The notes: generated by a model from the letters alone, not told the origin. A stretch of 64,000 nucleotides of DNA from Aquila chrysaetos chrysaetos (GCF_900496995.4 NC_044018.1:9696501-9760500); one strand, 5' to 3'; positions 49,018 to 61,755 are shown, numbered from the stretch's first letter. Made by a program: numbers and translations.

Positions 49018-52000
49018 GGGGATGTACAATGGGAGTGATTCCATTCTCCAAACACAGACTGATTTGTCATTTTATGCTCTGTGGCTTTCCTGTCTTATCT
49101 CCAGGTGTTGGCCCAGAAGAGCAACAGCCTTCTGTAAGCTCTGTGCCAAATCTGGAAGCCACATGTGAAGGACAAAACGGTTTCAATTTTTTCCCCCAAT
49201 GTGGCTTTTTTTTTTTCTTTTTTTTCCTAAATAGGAGACTGACTGGCCATCACCTTATTCAGAGAAAATGGTGTTTCCCTTCAGTAGGTGAGTAAATGGA
49301 TTTTACACTAGGTGCCATCTCTTGCATTTGGTTTGTAAACAGCTCTTTTTTCAATGAGATGTAAAAGTCTCCACCCCTCTGGTGGCTATTCAGCATTTCC
49401 CAGCAAGGCATGTATCTTTCACTGAATCTAAAATTCAGTAAATTGGTCTATACGTTAAAAATGCATATGATATGAATATCTAAACAGTCTAGCTGTTCAG
49501 TGGGATTTATGTGTGTTTCTGGTTTTTCACTGAGACCAGACACAATAAAACACTCTAGAATGACAAGCCATTTGGAGTGATTCCTAACCTCTTCAGAAAC
49601 CATAACATACTATGGCAACAGAAGTAGTTTTGACATACCTGACTTTCATATGCTGGAGAAAGGGTCACCTTTTGGCTTGCCCTGAAGGATAATGAAGGGC
49701 CAAGCTCTTTGTCTTCCCTTGCTGTAGAGTTTGCTCATTGCCCAGTCATGATCACACATTCATCTCCAGAGAGATTCAAAAACAAGTCTAGAACATGGTC
49801 TTGCAAGAGCTCTGTGCTTAAATAACAGTATGGACCTAGACTTACTCTCTTATCTTAATATTTCATTAATAATATGCAAATAAAAATGCTTCTTTGTCTG
49901 CCTGCCTTCATTTAGATTTATCATAAACTCTCTTACTCACGCATTTCTGGAATCCTGCTTTTACTTACCTCCTGAGGTCTGCAGTTGCATTTGCAACCAT
50001 ATGACTGGTTATGAATTTGTTAACCTTAAGAGGTATAGGGGACATACTAGATAGAAAATGCAGAGAGCTAGCACTGAGTGGGAGTACTGTGCCTAACGCA
50101 CCCAGATGTGGAACAGCTGCAACGTTCAGCAAATCACCAGAACTCACCTGGGGTGTTCAATGACTCATAAATTTCATTTCCTTCCCTGGGCTATTCAGAC
50201 TGTTGGCACCACAACCATTTCAGCATATTCCCTGCACACATAGATTTTCCTCCCTTGAAACCTTTCAGTGAACCAGATTATTTCAAAGCTCTTGCTGCTG
50301 TCTGTTCAAACGCTGATCTTCTGTTTGCCTTCAGAACCTCATTGGCCTCCTCGCCTATGTATCTTGTCACTTCTCCCTGTCAACATGAGCACCACTGCAG
50401 CTGCAGAAGGACAGCAGATAGTAAAAGTTCTAAGGCTAAGTGGGTTAGTGAGAATGAACACAAAAGGACATTTAACTCAACTTGACGTTGTAGGTGACAT
50501 TTCTAATTTCCGAAAGCCTTTCAGGCCTTGTGAAAAGCAGAATGACAAAGTTTCTATGAAAGACTGGCAGACCCATCTGCGTTGCTATAAATGGCAACAA
50601 ATTACATCTGTGATGAAGGTCAGAGAAAGGCTGGGTAATATTTGTCAGAGAGGAAAGAACTGAAATAAAACGGAAAGGTTTTCTTCTACTGGGAGCAAGT
50701 CTCTGGGGGTTCATAATCTCTCTGAATTACATAGTTAGGATCATCCTTGCCTGTGCTCTCCCTGATTCCAGAAATCTTGCATTTAATGTGGCTTAAGAGT
50801 CTTATCTACTGAGGTTAGGACTGTCTCCTGGAAAATGTAAGCTGTGGGTCTATATCAGCTCAAGCTGAGGTGAGCCTCAAATGTGTGTTCTCTTGTCTGA
50901 ATGAAGTTACTCTGATCTGTGTAGAAAAGACAGACACTGTGCTGTTTAGGCTTGGTATGAACTTTCTTGGGAATTTCTGTGGAGCCTCCCTGCCCTCAAC
51001 TCCTGACTATTGACAGCTTTTAAGTGTCGGCTAAATAGCTAGGTGTTATTTGGTTTATTTCTGAGCATACACTGGTGACTGTGCTTAGGCTGCTGGGACA
51101 AATTAATGTCCTGAAATGGAAGTGTTGCTAAGTTTTCAGTTTTTGAGGATAGGCAGCCCTAGATTATAGCTTATCTGGACATCTAAATCCGTTCTAGTTG
51201 CCACAAGAGATAGTTTTTTCAGAAAGTAATGGAAGGATTTAGAGAATTTGTAATATGTTGAAGGAAGTTACATGAAGAATATTGTACCTTCTAGAGTTGT
51301 GTGAAATCTAATTAAATATCAAAAGATATATTCTCCTATTTTTAAATTGTGCTTTTCCCCAATACCTTCTCTATCTTGCCCAAATTTGCATCTTTTTATT
51401 TTTAAGCATTTCAGGGAAAATACATCCCTCCAATCCAAATGTCTATATGAACATGAATTTTCACATCCTTTCAACATGAAAGACTTATCTATAAAATGTG
51501 ATCACTTTCACTCAGCAAGGCAGATATACTCGATGTTTATTCCACCTTCTTGGGATATGTCGCCTAATTTTACTTGAAAGTATGTGTACTTACTCCACTC
51601 AGATAAGCTTATATTGATGTCTGCAATAAAATACCCAAAAACTTGAATTGCTACCAGCTTTGCATTTCATTAGGAATGCTTTGTATGCCTCTGATAAGTA
51701 TTTGCCAGTTTGGATTTTACCCAGGCTGTTAGAGTCAATGTCTCTGATATCTCAAAAAGAAAAAGACTGTTGGTCTTTTTATTAATAATGGGTCTCCAGG
51801 CACCAGGTTTATATTTTATATAAGAGTTTCATGCTTCCAGCAATATCATGCACTACAGAGCAGTGCTGTGTCACTGGTTTAGTGCCTGCTTCCCCCTAAC
51901 TGCAGCAGTGGTGAGTTGCTTTGCAGATCTCCTATCTACAGGTGTGATTCAGAGCTCCTTGTAAATACGACGATCCTCACTGACTTCACCTTTTATAATA

Positions 52001-53892
52001 ACATTTATAATTTTTGTAACACGTAAAGGCCCCAGCCAAGACTGTCACTAATTATGCATCTCATCAGGAATTCTTTGTGCACTTCTAGTAACTGTTCTCA
52101 GTTGCTCTAGAGCCTGACAATACTCCTAGCAAGAGGCATCTTTTCTCTAAACAATTTATGATGCCAGTTGGATGAGACAGATAGAGGTCCAAATAGTTCC
52201 CAGGATTACCATATCTGGGTACAAAACTAAACCGGTCTGTATTTCAAGCTAGTTCCTCAATGACTGTCATACATGCCACTCTCATGACTTTTTTACTCTC
52301 ACGTTCACTTTGTTCTTCCTGGTAATGGCATTCTCCTCCCACTCCCATGTCCCCTGAGTCAGTACTGCATAAATATGTGCAGAACTGAAAAGTTTAGGAA
52401 CTCAAGGTGTTTTGGGGTCATGCTCTAAGTTGACAAAGGGTGAATTCTGTTTTACTTATTAACATGAAAAGATTGTAAAATGTATGTCTTTGCCATGCCA
52501 GTAACCTCAATTTTGTTGGTAATGTGCTTTGGCAATAATACCAGGAAGGTACATATTCTTGTGTGTGAGTGTAAAATTAAAAAATTAACCAGAATCACAA
52601 TAGCGATTCTGCTCATGAACTGATAGGCATGTCTAAGTACAGATGTGTACAGACCCTTGCAGATTATTTCACACATCTCAGCTCTGGATATATACAACAC
52701 CTTCAGGTAGAGCAGCTTAATCTGAATTAACTCAAACTTGGTATTTTGAAAAAATGGGAAAAAATAATGTTTTCAATTAATTTTCTAACTTAGCCAACTT
52801 CTAATTTTTTTTGTAGAAAATATAACTTTTAGGTGAGGATAGTAATGTTCTTTTCCATAGTCTCATCAATTTTGGAAATGTCACTTTAACTTAGACCTAG
52901 AATGTTTTCAGAACCTGTTTAGAATGAGAATAAGAAAAAAAACAGACATGCAACTTCTCATAATAATGACACTTTTTTAACTAATGCTGTCCTACAATTT
53001 AACTGCTCTGTGAGAGAAACAAAGAATCTTTTGCATCCATATCATTCAAATGAATGTTATTGCAGCCAGCAATAACAGAATTCCTAACAACGGAATAACA
53101 GTTGTTGAGTGCACGTAAAATTTCAGCTGATAGATACAGATTGAAAAACAGTAAAAGCTTCAGGCAAAACCCATCATTATTTATTTGAAAGATGCGTAAT
53201 CAGATTTATTGAGCTGATTAGAGTGATAGATAATCTAAGACTTGGCAAGGCACCCCCAAATTTTCAAAGATTTACATGTGGATTTAGCTCTTTGCAGCTG
53301 ATAGGAGTCACACAGACTAAATTACATGTATTGCTCTGAAAATGTAAGAAAACGGCCATTGAAGGGGAAATGGCTCAGAGAATGCTGTATAAGGTGACGT
53401 GTTGTTTGCATACTATTATATGGAATTGCAGGCTCTGCAGTAACTCCTAATGGGGGAAATTTATCACTGCAGAGAGGACCTGTCAAAGCAAAGATGAGGA
53501 CTGACAGACTGTTTGACAGGGAGGAAAAAAGTGACCAACCAAAGCCTGTTCCACAAATGGAGGACAATATGGAAGAACAACACAGGGGTATTTGTGGGGA
53601 AATACGGGCATCAAGAAAGATGTCACTGAACAGGACTCACTGTAACAGCGTGGGGAGGGTGAGAGCAACACACCCAGAACGTGCAGAAGGACTGATCAGA
53701 GTGAGAAGATGAGAACTGCATTTTATGTAATGCAGCAAAAGGATGTGAGAGGTACAGACCTGACAGGTCTGGGGTAATGGAGATGAGATTTGGCCCCCCA
53801 AAAGTAGACTAATACTTCAATCATTTGCAGTTATGTTCTCATCTGCATCCACCCCCCGCCCAGGCCTGATCCCAGTGCTCACCACCTAGCTA
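49018..53892. other. Unique noncoding DNA, no gene recognised
   Basis: The longest frame is 50268-50663 (131 codons, plus), with no recognisable domain and an overlapping second frame at 50255-50485. A T-rich tract lies at 49210-49228. The segment 52960-53300 has many AT-rich factor-like motifs and is a candidate conserved noncoding element. Confidence 0.5.
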
Positions 53893-53899
53893 CAGGTAT

Positions 53900-54286
53900 T
53901 GTATTAGCGTGGTGGGGGAATCCCAGCCAGCAGCTAAGCACCACACAGCCCCTCACTCACTCCCCACCCCAGAGGGACTGGGCAGAGGATAGGAAGAGCA
54001 AAAGCAATAACACTCGTGGGATGAGATAAAAATAGTTTAATAAATGAAGCAAAGAGAGAGAAAAAAGTGATGCAAAGGCAATCACTCACCACCTCCCCCA
54101 AGAAGACCAATGCCCAGCCAGTCTCTGAGCAATGGCTGCCTCTCCCCAAACCCCCTTCCCTCTGTTTCTGTTGCTGAGCATGACATTATATGGCACAGAA
54201 TACCCCCTTGGTCAGTTGGGATCACAGCACTATATGGGCAGCTATGAAGAAAATAAACTCTGTCGCAGACAGACCCAGTATAGTCA
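53900..54286 (-). mobile_element. Shortened, older solo LTR related to family A
   Basis: Read on the plus strand, the left part (CGTGGTGGGGGAATCCCAGCC, then CAGCTAAGCACCACACAG, then GGGATGAGATAAAAATAG) and the right end (ATAAACTCTGTCGCAG) follow family A in order but are clearly diverged. It begins TG at 53900 and ends CA at 54286. A perfect 5-bp duplication, GGTAT, flanks it at 53895-53899 and 54287-54291. At 387 bases it lacks most of the U3 part that family A has beyond the TATA region. Either it was shortened by an internal deletion or it belongs to a shorter related subfamily. Confidence 0.8.
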
Positions 54287-54291
54287 GGTAT

Positions 54292-54959
54292 ATTGCTACA
54301 GACAGTATCTCTAGCTGGCTATTGCTAGACGTATTGCTCCCGCTAAACAAGAAAGCGCAGTTCCAAGCTGTGCCTCAGCACAGGTCTGACATGACTGGCC
54401 TTCTTCTGCTATCGCCCCATTGCACCACACTGCACTCAGTTCTGCTCTAGAGAAGTCAGTGGAGAGGTTCTGCTACTCAAAAGTCAACCTGACATGAGCT
54501 TTGGTCCAGTATTGGTCCAGAGAGGAACCGGGAAGAACCAGGAATGAGGAGGGAAAGAAAGGAAAAATGTCCAACTTTAACACATATGAAACTTGAGACA
54601 AAGAAAGCATGACGGTGTTCTGAGCCAGAGGCAAAAAAGGGAGTAAAAAGAGCTTTCCATTTAATTTGGAGAATGTTAAGTTTCAGGTAATGGGAAGAGA
54701 GTTAAGAGGAGATGTGAAAGTCATAGACTTAGATGTAAAACATATACTGGATTTGAACAGAGAGCAGGACCAAGAGCTGGAAAATAAATTTGTGAGACAG
54801 TAACAAAAAGATGGCAACAGAATGGTGTGACCTGGTGAGATTACAAAAAGCAGAAGTGTAAAGAGAGTTATATATTCTTTTCCCTTTTTACAAATAGGGT
54901 TTCTGACTTGATATACTGTCTGCGAGAGTGCCATCTGGTGATACACAATTACATTACAA
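54292..54959. other. Unique noncoding DNA
   Basis: No gene or element recognised between the shortened LTR and the first SINE remnant. Confidence 0.5.
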
Positions 54960-55055
54960 AAATGACCTTCCCAAGCAAGCTACAGTTAGAGCTAGAATAC
55001 AGATATTTCAGTAGCTCAACCCTCTGCTGCTTTCATTAGACCAAGGCACTATTAT
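54960..55055 (-). mobile_element. MIR-like SINE remnant
   Basis: The plus strand runs GACCTTCCCAAGCAAGCTACAG, then GAGCTAGAATACAGATATTTC, then CAACCCTCTGCTGCTTTCATT and AGACCAAGGCAC. This matches the block order of old amniote MIR/CORE-SINE copies (GACTTGCCCAAGG, then GAGCTGGAATAGAACCCAG, then CTAACCACTAGACCA). It is heavily mutated and the ends cannot be placed. Confidence 0.6.
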
Positions 55056-55984
55056 ATGCATTGTACTGAGAAAATAAAAATCATTAGAACCCACAGGGGA
55101 AAAGGCTGGAACAAACATACTCAACATTTGAATAAAATACAAGCAAATCTTTAGCAAACCTTGCATAGAAGGTAGGCATGCAAAATCATGTTTATGCTAT
55201 AAGCATGGAAAGGTGCTTTGTATAAAAAGGAGAGTTTGGGGGAGTATTTATATAGGTTTTTAATACTCTATTTAAATCTTCACTCTAGAGTATATAAAAT
55301 GTTAGGTAGTAAGCAGTAAAGGCAGATCCAGTAAGGCTAGCACTTTGTCTTTAGAGCTCTTTCTAAATTTACTTTATTGTTGTTCAGTTTTTCTTCTAAC
55401 CTTTATAACTAAAATTCGCTGGCTGAATTGACTGACTGCCTGAAAAAATTCTCACAGCCAAAGTAATTAGCTTTGTTGTTTTCATCTTATACAAAGATTG
55501 AGAAGAAAATATGAATTTGAATTAGTGTTGATGATTTCTTCATTATCACAAGGGGAGGTCCCTGTTTCTATCAATTTGGTGTTTATGTGACCTAGAGGAC
55601 TTACTTTGTGTAAAAAAGGAAATGCTTCATGCAGAAAACTGGAACGGAATTAATAAGTTAAGACTCCCCAGAAATGGTGTTGAGAGGAAAATTCTCATAA
55701 GAATTATGTAAGTAAGTGAAAACTGTTCATCTCCACTGTCTAGAAATTAGTGACTCCATGTTCACACCAACGTGAAAGGCTAGGTTAGGGTTGGACCCAA
55801 CTCATAAAATACCACCCTAAATAAGATGCACTGCAGTTTAAACTCTCCCCTACTGCAGGAACATCAGCTCTGAGCACGGACAAGCTATGCAGAAGGGAGA
55901 AACAGAGGTCCCATGTTAACCCTTCTAACCAGAGGGTTTAACAGCTCATTGGTAAATAAGGTGATTATGATGCTACTTGTAAGG
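55056..55984. other. Unique noncoding DNA
   Basis: No gene or element recognised between the two SINE remnants. Confidence 0.5.
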
Positions 55985-56118
55985 GATTGGAGACACAGCA
56001 AGATAAAGCGACTTGCCAAATTATCATACAGTAAGTCCCTACCAGAGCCAGTAATAGAGTCCACCTAAGCCTCCAAGTATCAGCCTGGCCTTAGACATTA
56101 GACCACACTGTCCTCCCA
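55985..56118 (-). mobile_element. MIR-like SINE remnant, better preserved
   Basis: The plus strand shows GGAGACACAGCAAGATAAAG, CGACTTGCCAAATTATCATA, CAGAGCCAGTAATAGAGTCC and finally TTAGACATTAGACCACACTG TCCTCC. These are the consecutive blocks of an amniote MIR/CORE-SINE in this strand sense, ending in the ACTAGACCACACTGCCTCC-like block. It is the best SINE match in the window. Confidence 0.75.
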
Positions 56119-56350
56119 CACAGACCTTTGACATCCCAAACCTGAATCTGGGTTAGGAACTGCGAACGCTTGAAAAATAATTTCCATAAACAACACTAAT
56201 TGTCAACTTAATCAGTCACATTTATCTTCATTTAGATGTAAGTGAAGATTAAGTCTCTCCAGGGGGTAGGAAATAGCTGAAATAAACACAAAGCATTGTC
56301 TTTTGAGACACTAACAACAAGCAGTTGCTCATTAAAATCAGCTATATTGC
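56119..56350. other. Unique noncoding DNA
   Basis: Short interval between the SINE remnant and the CR1 fragment. The CR1 fragment may start somewhat earlier than drawn. Confidence 0.4.
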
Positions 56351-56968
56351 GGAAGACTGGGAAGTAGTAAATGATGTACCTAGATCGAAAAAGGAATAGA
56401 TTCTAGCAATAGCAGTCAGAATAAATTTTCCTCAGTACCTGGTAAAATAGCTGAAATACTAATTAAAGACAGAGTAACCAAACTGCACACATGAACAGCA
56501 GTTAGCAGGGATTAAGCAATACAGTTTGAGGAAAAGCAAATCTTGCCCTATATATGCTAGAATTCTTTTATTGCATTAACAAAAGAGTCAGTAAAGAAGA
56601 GCCAGTTAAAATAGTTTATTGGAACCTCCTGGAAGCCTTTGATACAGTCTCTTACAATAGGCTGTTAAATAGATGAAAATTGACTCCACTGGGACTGGGA
56701 TTTAGCTCCAAGCAGCTGGAATGTGCAGTATTTTTAGAAAACGGAAAGGCCACAGAAAACCAGCCCAATGGAGAAAGGATCAACTTGACATATGGAAGAA
56801 AGTTATCAATGAGACACTCTGAACTTCCAAGACTGGCCCAATGCTGTTGAGCAATCTGTGTGAAAGAACCACTGAAATTTCTATCAGTAACAGATACATT
56901 TAGGTGTCTAGAGGAGACTTTGGGAAAAACTTGAGGATATCTAGAAATGATACAAAAATAAACATAAA
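56351..56968 (+). pseudogene. Decayed CR1-type reverse transcriptase (ORF2) fragment
   Basis: This is a broken piece of the second open frame of an old CR1-like non-LTR retrotransposon. The order of blocks follows the reverse transcriptase palm: GATGTACCTAGATCGAAAAA, CAGTACCTGGTAAAATAGCTG (the SVPGKI region), a GAATTCTTTTATTGCATTAAC block, then GAAGCCTTTGATACAGTCTC at 56632-56651, which in one frame reads EAFDTVSYNRLLNR, the metal-binding motif A. Near 56835 TGGCCCAATGCTGTTGAGC matches the GPVLFN block, and near 56950 AAATGATACAAAA stands where the catalytic ADDT motif should be, its first Asp position changed to Asn or Arg. Stops and frame shifts interrupt every frame. The minus-strand frame 56652-56990 is only antisense to it. 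Confidence 0.8.
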
Positions 56969-58060
56969 CATTAGGTAACTTTGCCTGCAAAATGGATTAC
57001 TTGAACCTTCTACTAGGTATTAAATTAATTATAATAACTAACAAAATGAACCACTTGACAAGGATCACTTCAGCTCCCTAAAATAAATGGGACCTCAGGC
57101 AAAAATCATATTCTGTTTCTGTTGTCCTTCATTGCTGACTAATTTTTTCACTTCTATTTTTAAAAAACAATCCCTGGTTCCTACTTATTTATGTTCCAAA
57201 ATCCATTTTGCAGTAACACAAAGAGACTGTAGGCTTACAATTTTGCATGCAGTTACTGGGTTGGCACACACCTTTGGATATTTGCGCATAGAAGTATTGC
57301 GCTAATACATGCAAATTTTTGAGTGCGGTGATACATTGTTAGGACAGCAAAATTGTTCTTTTTTTTTTTTTTCAGTTGAATTTACAACAAAGCATGGCTT
57401 GAAGACAAGAATGGCAGGGGGATTAAAACCTACAAAACTTTAAGTACAGGTGAAGAGATATCAACAGTTTATCTGTGGAACAACATGTATGCCATCAATG
57501 AAAATCTCTTTTTAACACCTCAGAAACACTGTTAGGGATTCTCATTTTTGCCTCCATGAGATCTCGATTGTCTGCTTCACAACTCAGTGCTCGCACATCT
57601 GAGTTATTGGAATGGACTAGTATACAGTTGTATAATTTCAGAGAGAAAAATCCATAGTCTAAGCAAGTGAACCCAGTGTTGATGTAAGTTTTCTGAGAAA
57701 CTTTGCTAGGTGAAAGCCTCTGTCATTCAAGTTAAGCCTTAATTGTGCAATAAAGGCCCATTATACAAGAACTGGACAAATCTGGAAATAAATATTAACT
57801 GTGTCTAAAGAACGCTTAATCTAATTTGAAAGATCAAATTACTATGACAGAAAAAAAAGCCAAAAAAAAATGAAGGCCGATGACAAGAGGACAGTTTGTC
57901 AGGTAGCTTTATACGCAAGCTGGTGTTTGCCCTTTATTGGAAAGACTGTTTGTTTGTGTTTCCTACATAGGTGCAAGTGAGCTAGTACATAAATCTTATT
58001 GCTAATACAACTAAAAAGGCCTAAAGGCGAGACAGGAGCAAGAACTCTGAATCACCCACA

Positions 58061-58107
58061 CAGGTATTATAAATATGCACTCACAGTTATTATAAATATA
58101 CACTCTA
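58061..58107. repeat. Two-copy approximately 23-bp tandem repeat
   Basis: TATTATAAATATGCACTCAC and TATTATAAATATACACTCTA are adjacent near-identical units. Confidence 0.8.
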
Positions 58108-59272
58108 CACTTCTTTTATGGGTGTATACAAATATACATGTTCTACATGTCTGCCTAGGGCGGCTGGGCACAGGCTTCTTGTAATTCCGGATGCAATTAA
58201 CCACGCTGACAATGTAACCACATGGCCATGTCTGTATAAAGTGCTCAAGTGGATGCCCTTTTTATTCCTGAAATTATGTGCACATCTTTCTAGAGATCAA
58301 GCCCTGGATCTCCTTCTCTCTCATGTGAAACCAGTTTTAAAGAAGAATGAGAACTGCTTCAAAATGAATGAAAGGGAATTCCTATGCTGATAGTGGTACT
58401 GAATAATGGCCATGGCTAGCACTATGTATTTTTCTTTTCTTTCTGCTCAAATCCTCAAAATGATAAGCCAAAAGCTCCCCTGAGAGCCATTCACATGGAT
58501 TTTATTCCTGTATTGTTATCACACTGTCTTTCAATCCCAGCAAGCCAAAACTACCATCACCCCAAAGTTAATTAGATCTCATTGTGCCTGTTCTCCATCA
58601 AGAGTGAGGTTCATGTATTGTTCTCATATTAAGTGTTTAAAGATGGGTTCTCAGAGTGTCTATTTGTATCAAACATATATTTTCAGTGCATAAAAGGTTA
58701 TGTACCAAGGTTTGAACTATGACCTATGACTCCTTATAGAGTCCTTCACTCACAATAGGTAAATGATTTCTTAGTAGTTGAATATTAACTCCCTATTTAA
58801 AATTTGCATTCACATTCAGTAAAGACTTTCATTTCCTGGCCGTGAAATGAAGCTTTTTTGTCATGTCAAAGAGACATCAGCACTTCTAAAGCCACAGTGG
58901 AGGAGCCATTAACCCTTTGTAGAAGTGTTAAAAAATGATATTTTGATTAAGGTATCAAGTTAAGTCTTAGGAAATCCTTCATAGGCAATTGAAATCTGTT
59001 TAAACAGGTGGGCCTGTCCTAAGAAAAGGTATTTGAGAGAAAATAAAGGCTGCTGTCTGAAATGGTGTTCCTTTTTGGTAGAAAGTACATATGGGTAATT
59101 TTTTTCCCCAAGGATTAGAGCCTGGATATGAGAACTACCAATTGCAAACCACCCTTACCTTCACCACTGCTAACCTGGGATTTCACTGTCACTCTTTCAT
59201 ATCTGCACCCTCCATGACACACACTCTGCTAAGCTAAATGAGAGCAAGACTGCACATTGCAGCCATTTCATT

Positions 59273-59295
59273 AAAAAAAAAAAAAAAAAAAAAAA
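59273..59295. repeat. Poly(A) tract
   Basis: Twenty-three adenines with no recognised retroposed sequence upstream. Confidence 0.95.
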
Positions 59296-59621
59296 TATTT
59301 ATCATTAACTTCTCCTAGATTTCAACTAAATTATTTTGTTTACTTAGTGCTTTTCAACACACAGGAAAGAATGTCACCTATGATGTCTTATTCCAAGTTA
59401 TCATCACTTCCAGGTAGCTAAGAACACAGTTTCATAAACAAGCATTTCCTGAGATGTTAAATCACTGAGTCAGGAAGAGGCAACATCTATTGTCATAAGT
59501 TTATTCTCACAGATCAAAGTTAAAACACCAAACAGTAACCAGCTTAATGCCTGCAACTGTTTAGCATCATAGTTAACAGGAAAAGGTGTTAGATTTTGGT
59601 TTACATCAATTGCAGATAAAT

Positions 59622-59646
59622 ATATACACACACACACATATATATA
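59622..59646. repeat. (TA)(CA)(TA) microsatellite
   Basis: Short TA run, six CA units, then TA again. Confidence 0.9.
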
Positions 59647-61639
59647 AATTTTCACAAAACTATTGCCATGAAAACCATCATTTAATTTCCCTGTGGAAAA
59701 CACTCCAGTAAGTGCAAAATAAGTATGTATGGTCTAGGAAAAGGCAAATTCAGCAGCACTCTGAGAGGAACAGTACTGAGCTATAAATCTTTCTGGAGAG
59801 AGAAATGCAAAGAAATCTTATTCATTATGCTTTCTCTGTGTATTCTAGTCTTCCTCTCTGAGTAAGGTAAGAAGAAGAAGATAGGTTTGGCTGCCAGATG
59901 TGAATTAAGAGAGGTTGTACTCTGAACTGATACAAGGGGTCAGAAAATGGGATGTGCTCTAAATTTGTGAGACCTGGAAAATTATATTCAGGGAATTAGT
60001 TTGAATTAATTCTGATTTTTGAGTCTTTGGGGGGAACAGAAACCATCTTTTCAGCCTTTGTCCATAAGGACTGGAAACCTGCACATACATACTCAGACAT
60101 CTTATTTCAATAGATACATGCACCTATACCTTACTCGCTTATACACAAACATTCACATAATGATTAAATCTTTATGTTAACATCACACACACAGATTAAA
60201 CCATGAGATTCCCTAAACTGCTGCTTCAGAAAAATCTCAAATTATTGAAGATCTCTCTTGTCATTTCTATGACTATTTTTATTATTGCGGAAGCATGTCT
60301 AGGCTCTACCACATGTAGATGTTGTGCATTATAAAACTGATAGTCAAAGATGCTCCTTGCTTGAAGAGTTTATAACATAAATAAATGAGACTTAAAAAGG
60401 AGGTGAGAAATAAGAAGTTTTGTCTCTGTCCTACAAATGAAAAACAGAAGCAGAAAGATATTAAATTACTTCTGCGTAGGAAATACATGACTGAGTCAGA
60501 ACAGAAGCTATACTGAGCACTGAGGATTTAGTAACTAAAGCACAAGACCATCCTGAATTTCAGAACTTATTAAAAATTTCTGGTCTTTCTGCCCAAGTCT
60601 TGCTTTCAAATCTGTCAAGGTTCAACCACCAAAAGCGTAAAATACCAGGAAAATTCTTTGTATTTTTCTAATTCTAGAAGAAACTCTTAATGGCTTTCTT
60701 ATAGATTAAATTTATGATGCAATTTCCACCCTAGTTTATGGCATTTTATCTAAGAAAATCTCTCAAGATTTCTTTTAGCTTTGCTTTACATCTTCTTTTT
60801 ATCAGTGCATTAATGTTATGTCTTTTTGCCCACGTATTCTTTAAATCAGCTTCTGCTCCCATAATTTCTGTAACTCTCAGTATGAAATTCAGAGAGCTAA
60901 ATCCAGTGAAGCAAACAGTAACAGCAAAAGCAAACTTGACTTCATGTAGGTATGTAATGGATAGTGAGACAAGCTAGAATTCTGAGAGTCTATGAAAAGA
61001 ATAAGAAATTTAATAGTAAACCCACCAATGAGCTGAATAAAATGCATGTAATTAGACTGTTGCTTGAGAAAAAAAAACATTAAAGATCAGTGTCAAACCC
61101 CAGCTACCTTACCCCTGAGAACAAGCAGGTAATGTATCTATATCCATGCTTCCATTTATGTGTCTGTACTATTTATGTATCTCATTCAACCTGACTAGGC
61201 CATGCTGTAGGCTCCAGAGACTAAACCACATTCATTCTCTCCCTGAAAGCACTTATGTATATTATTGTAATGCAAAGATGTTTGGACAGGTTTTTAGAAT
61301 CCTATTGTGTTTTGTATTTTGAGCCAGAATGACATTTAATATTAGCATCAAAACGTATCTGCTGTATCATTGTGATTTATTTTTAAAAGATTCAGTTTCT
61401 AGGTCATCAGAAGAGGAACTAATTACTGATTATAAATTTTTCAGACTCAACTCTACCACGAGCTTCACACACTCATAATAACCTCAGTTCTCACGAAGTT
61501 CCACGTTCTTTTTTTAGACTTACAACCATGAACTGGACACATCAGGATGAATAGGGATACTCATCACAAAAGAGCATTTGATACTGGCCTAAAGCAACAT
61601 TAATACCAGGAAACCACAGCAGTAATAGCAGTGACCCCA

Positions 61640-61755
61640 CCGGCCTGGCCTGTACCCATCACCAAAGAGAGCTGAAGGAGCGCAGCGCCCGCGGAGCCCG
61701 GAGGCAGTACCTTCGCCCGGTGTAATACAACATCGCAGTGATGTGCCGTGTGGAC
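61640..61755. other. Isolated CpG-rich patch
   Basis: About ten CpG dinucleotides fall within roughly 115 bases (GCGCAGCGCCCGCGGAGCCC core) in otherwise CpG-poor DNA. It is too short for a normal CpG island. It could be a small promoter, an exon or a remnant of a GC-rich repeat; none is supported further. Confidence 0.4.

Noticed and set aside
50268..50663. 131-codon open frame, plus strand
   Set aside because: No recognisable motif or family; length is within what 64 kb can give by chance.
56652..56990. 112-codon open frame, minus strand
   Set aside because: It is antisense to the decayed CR1 reverse transcriptase fragment.
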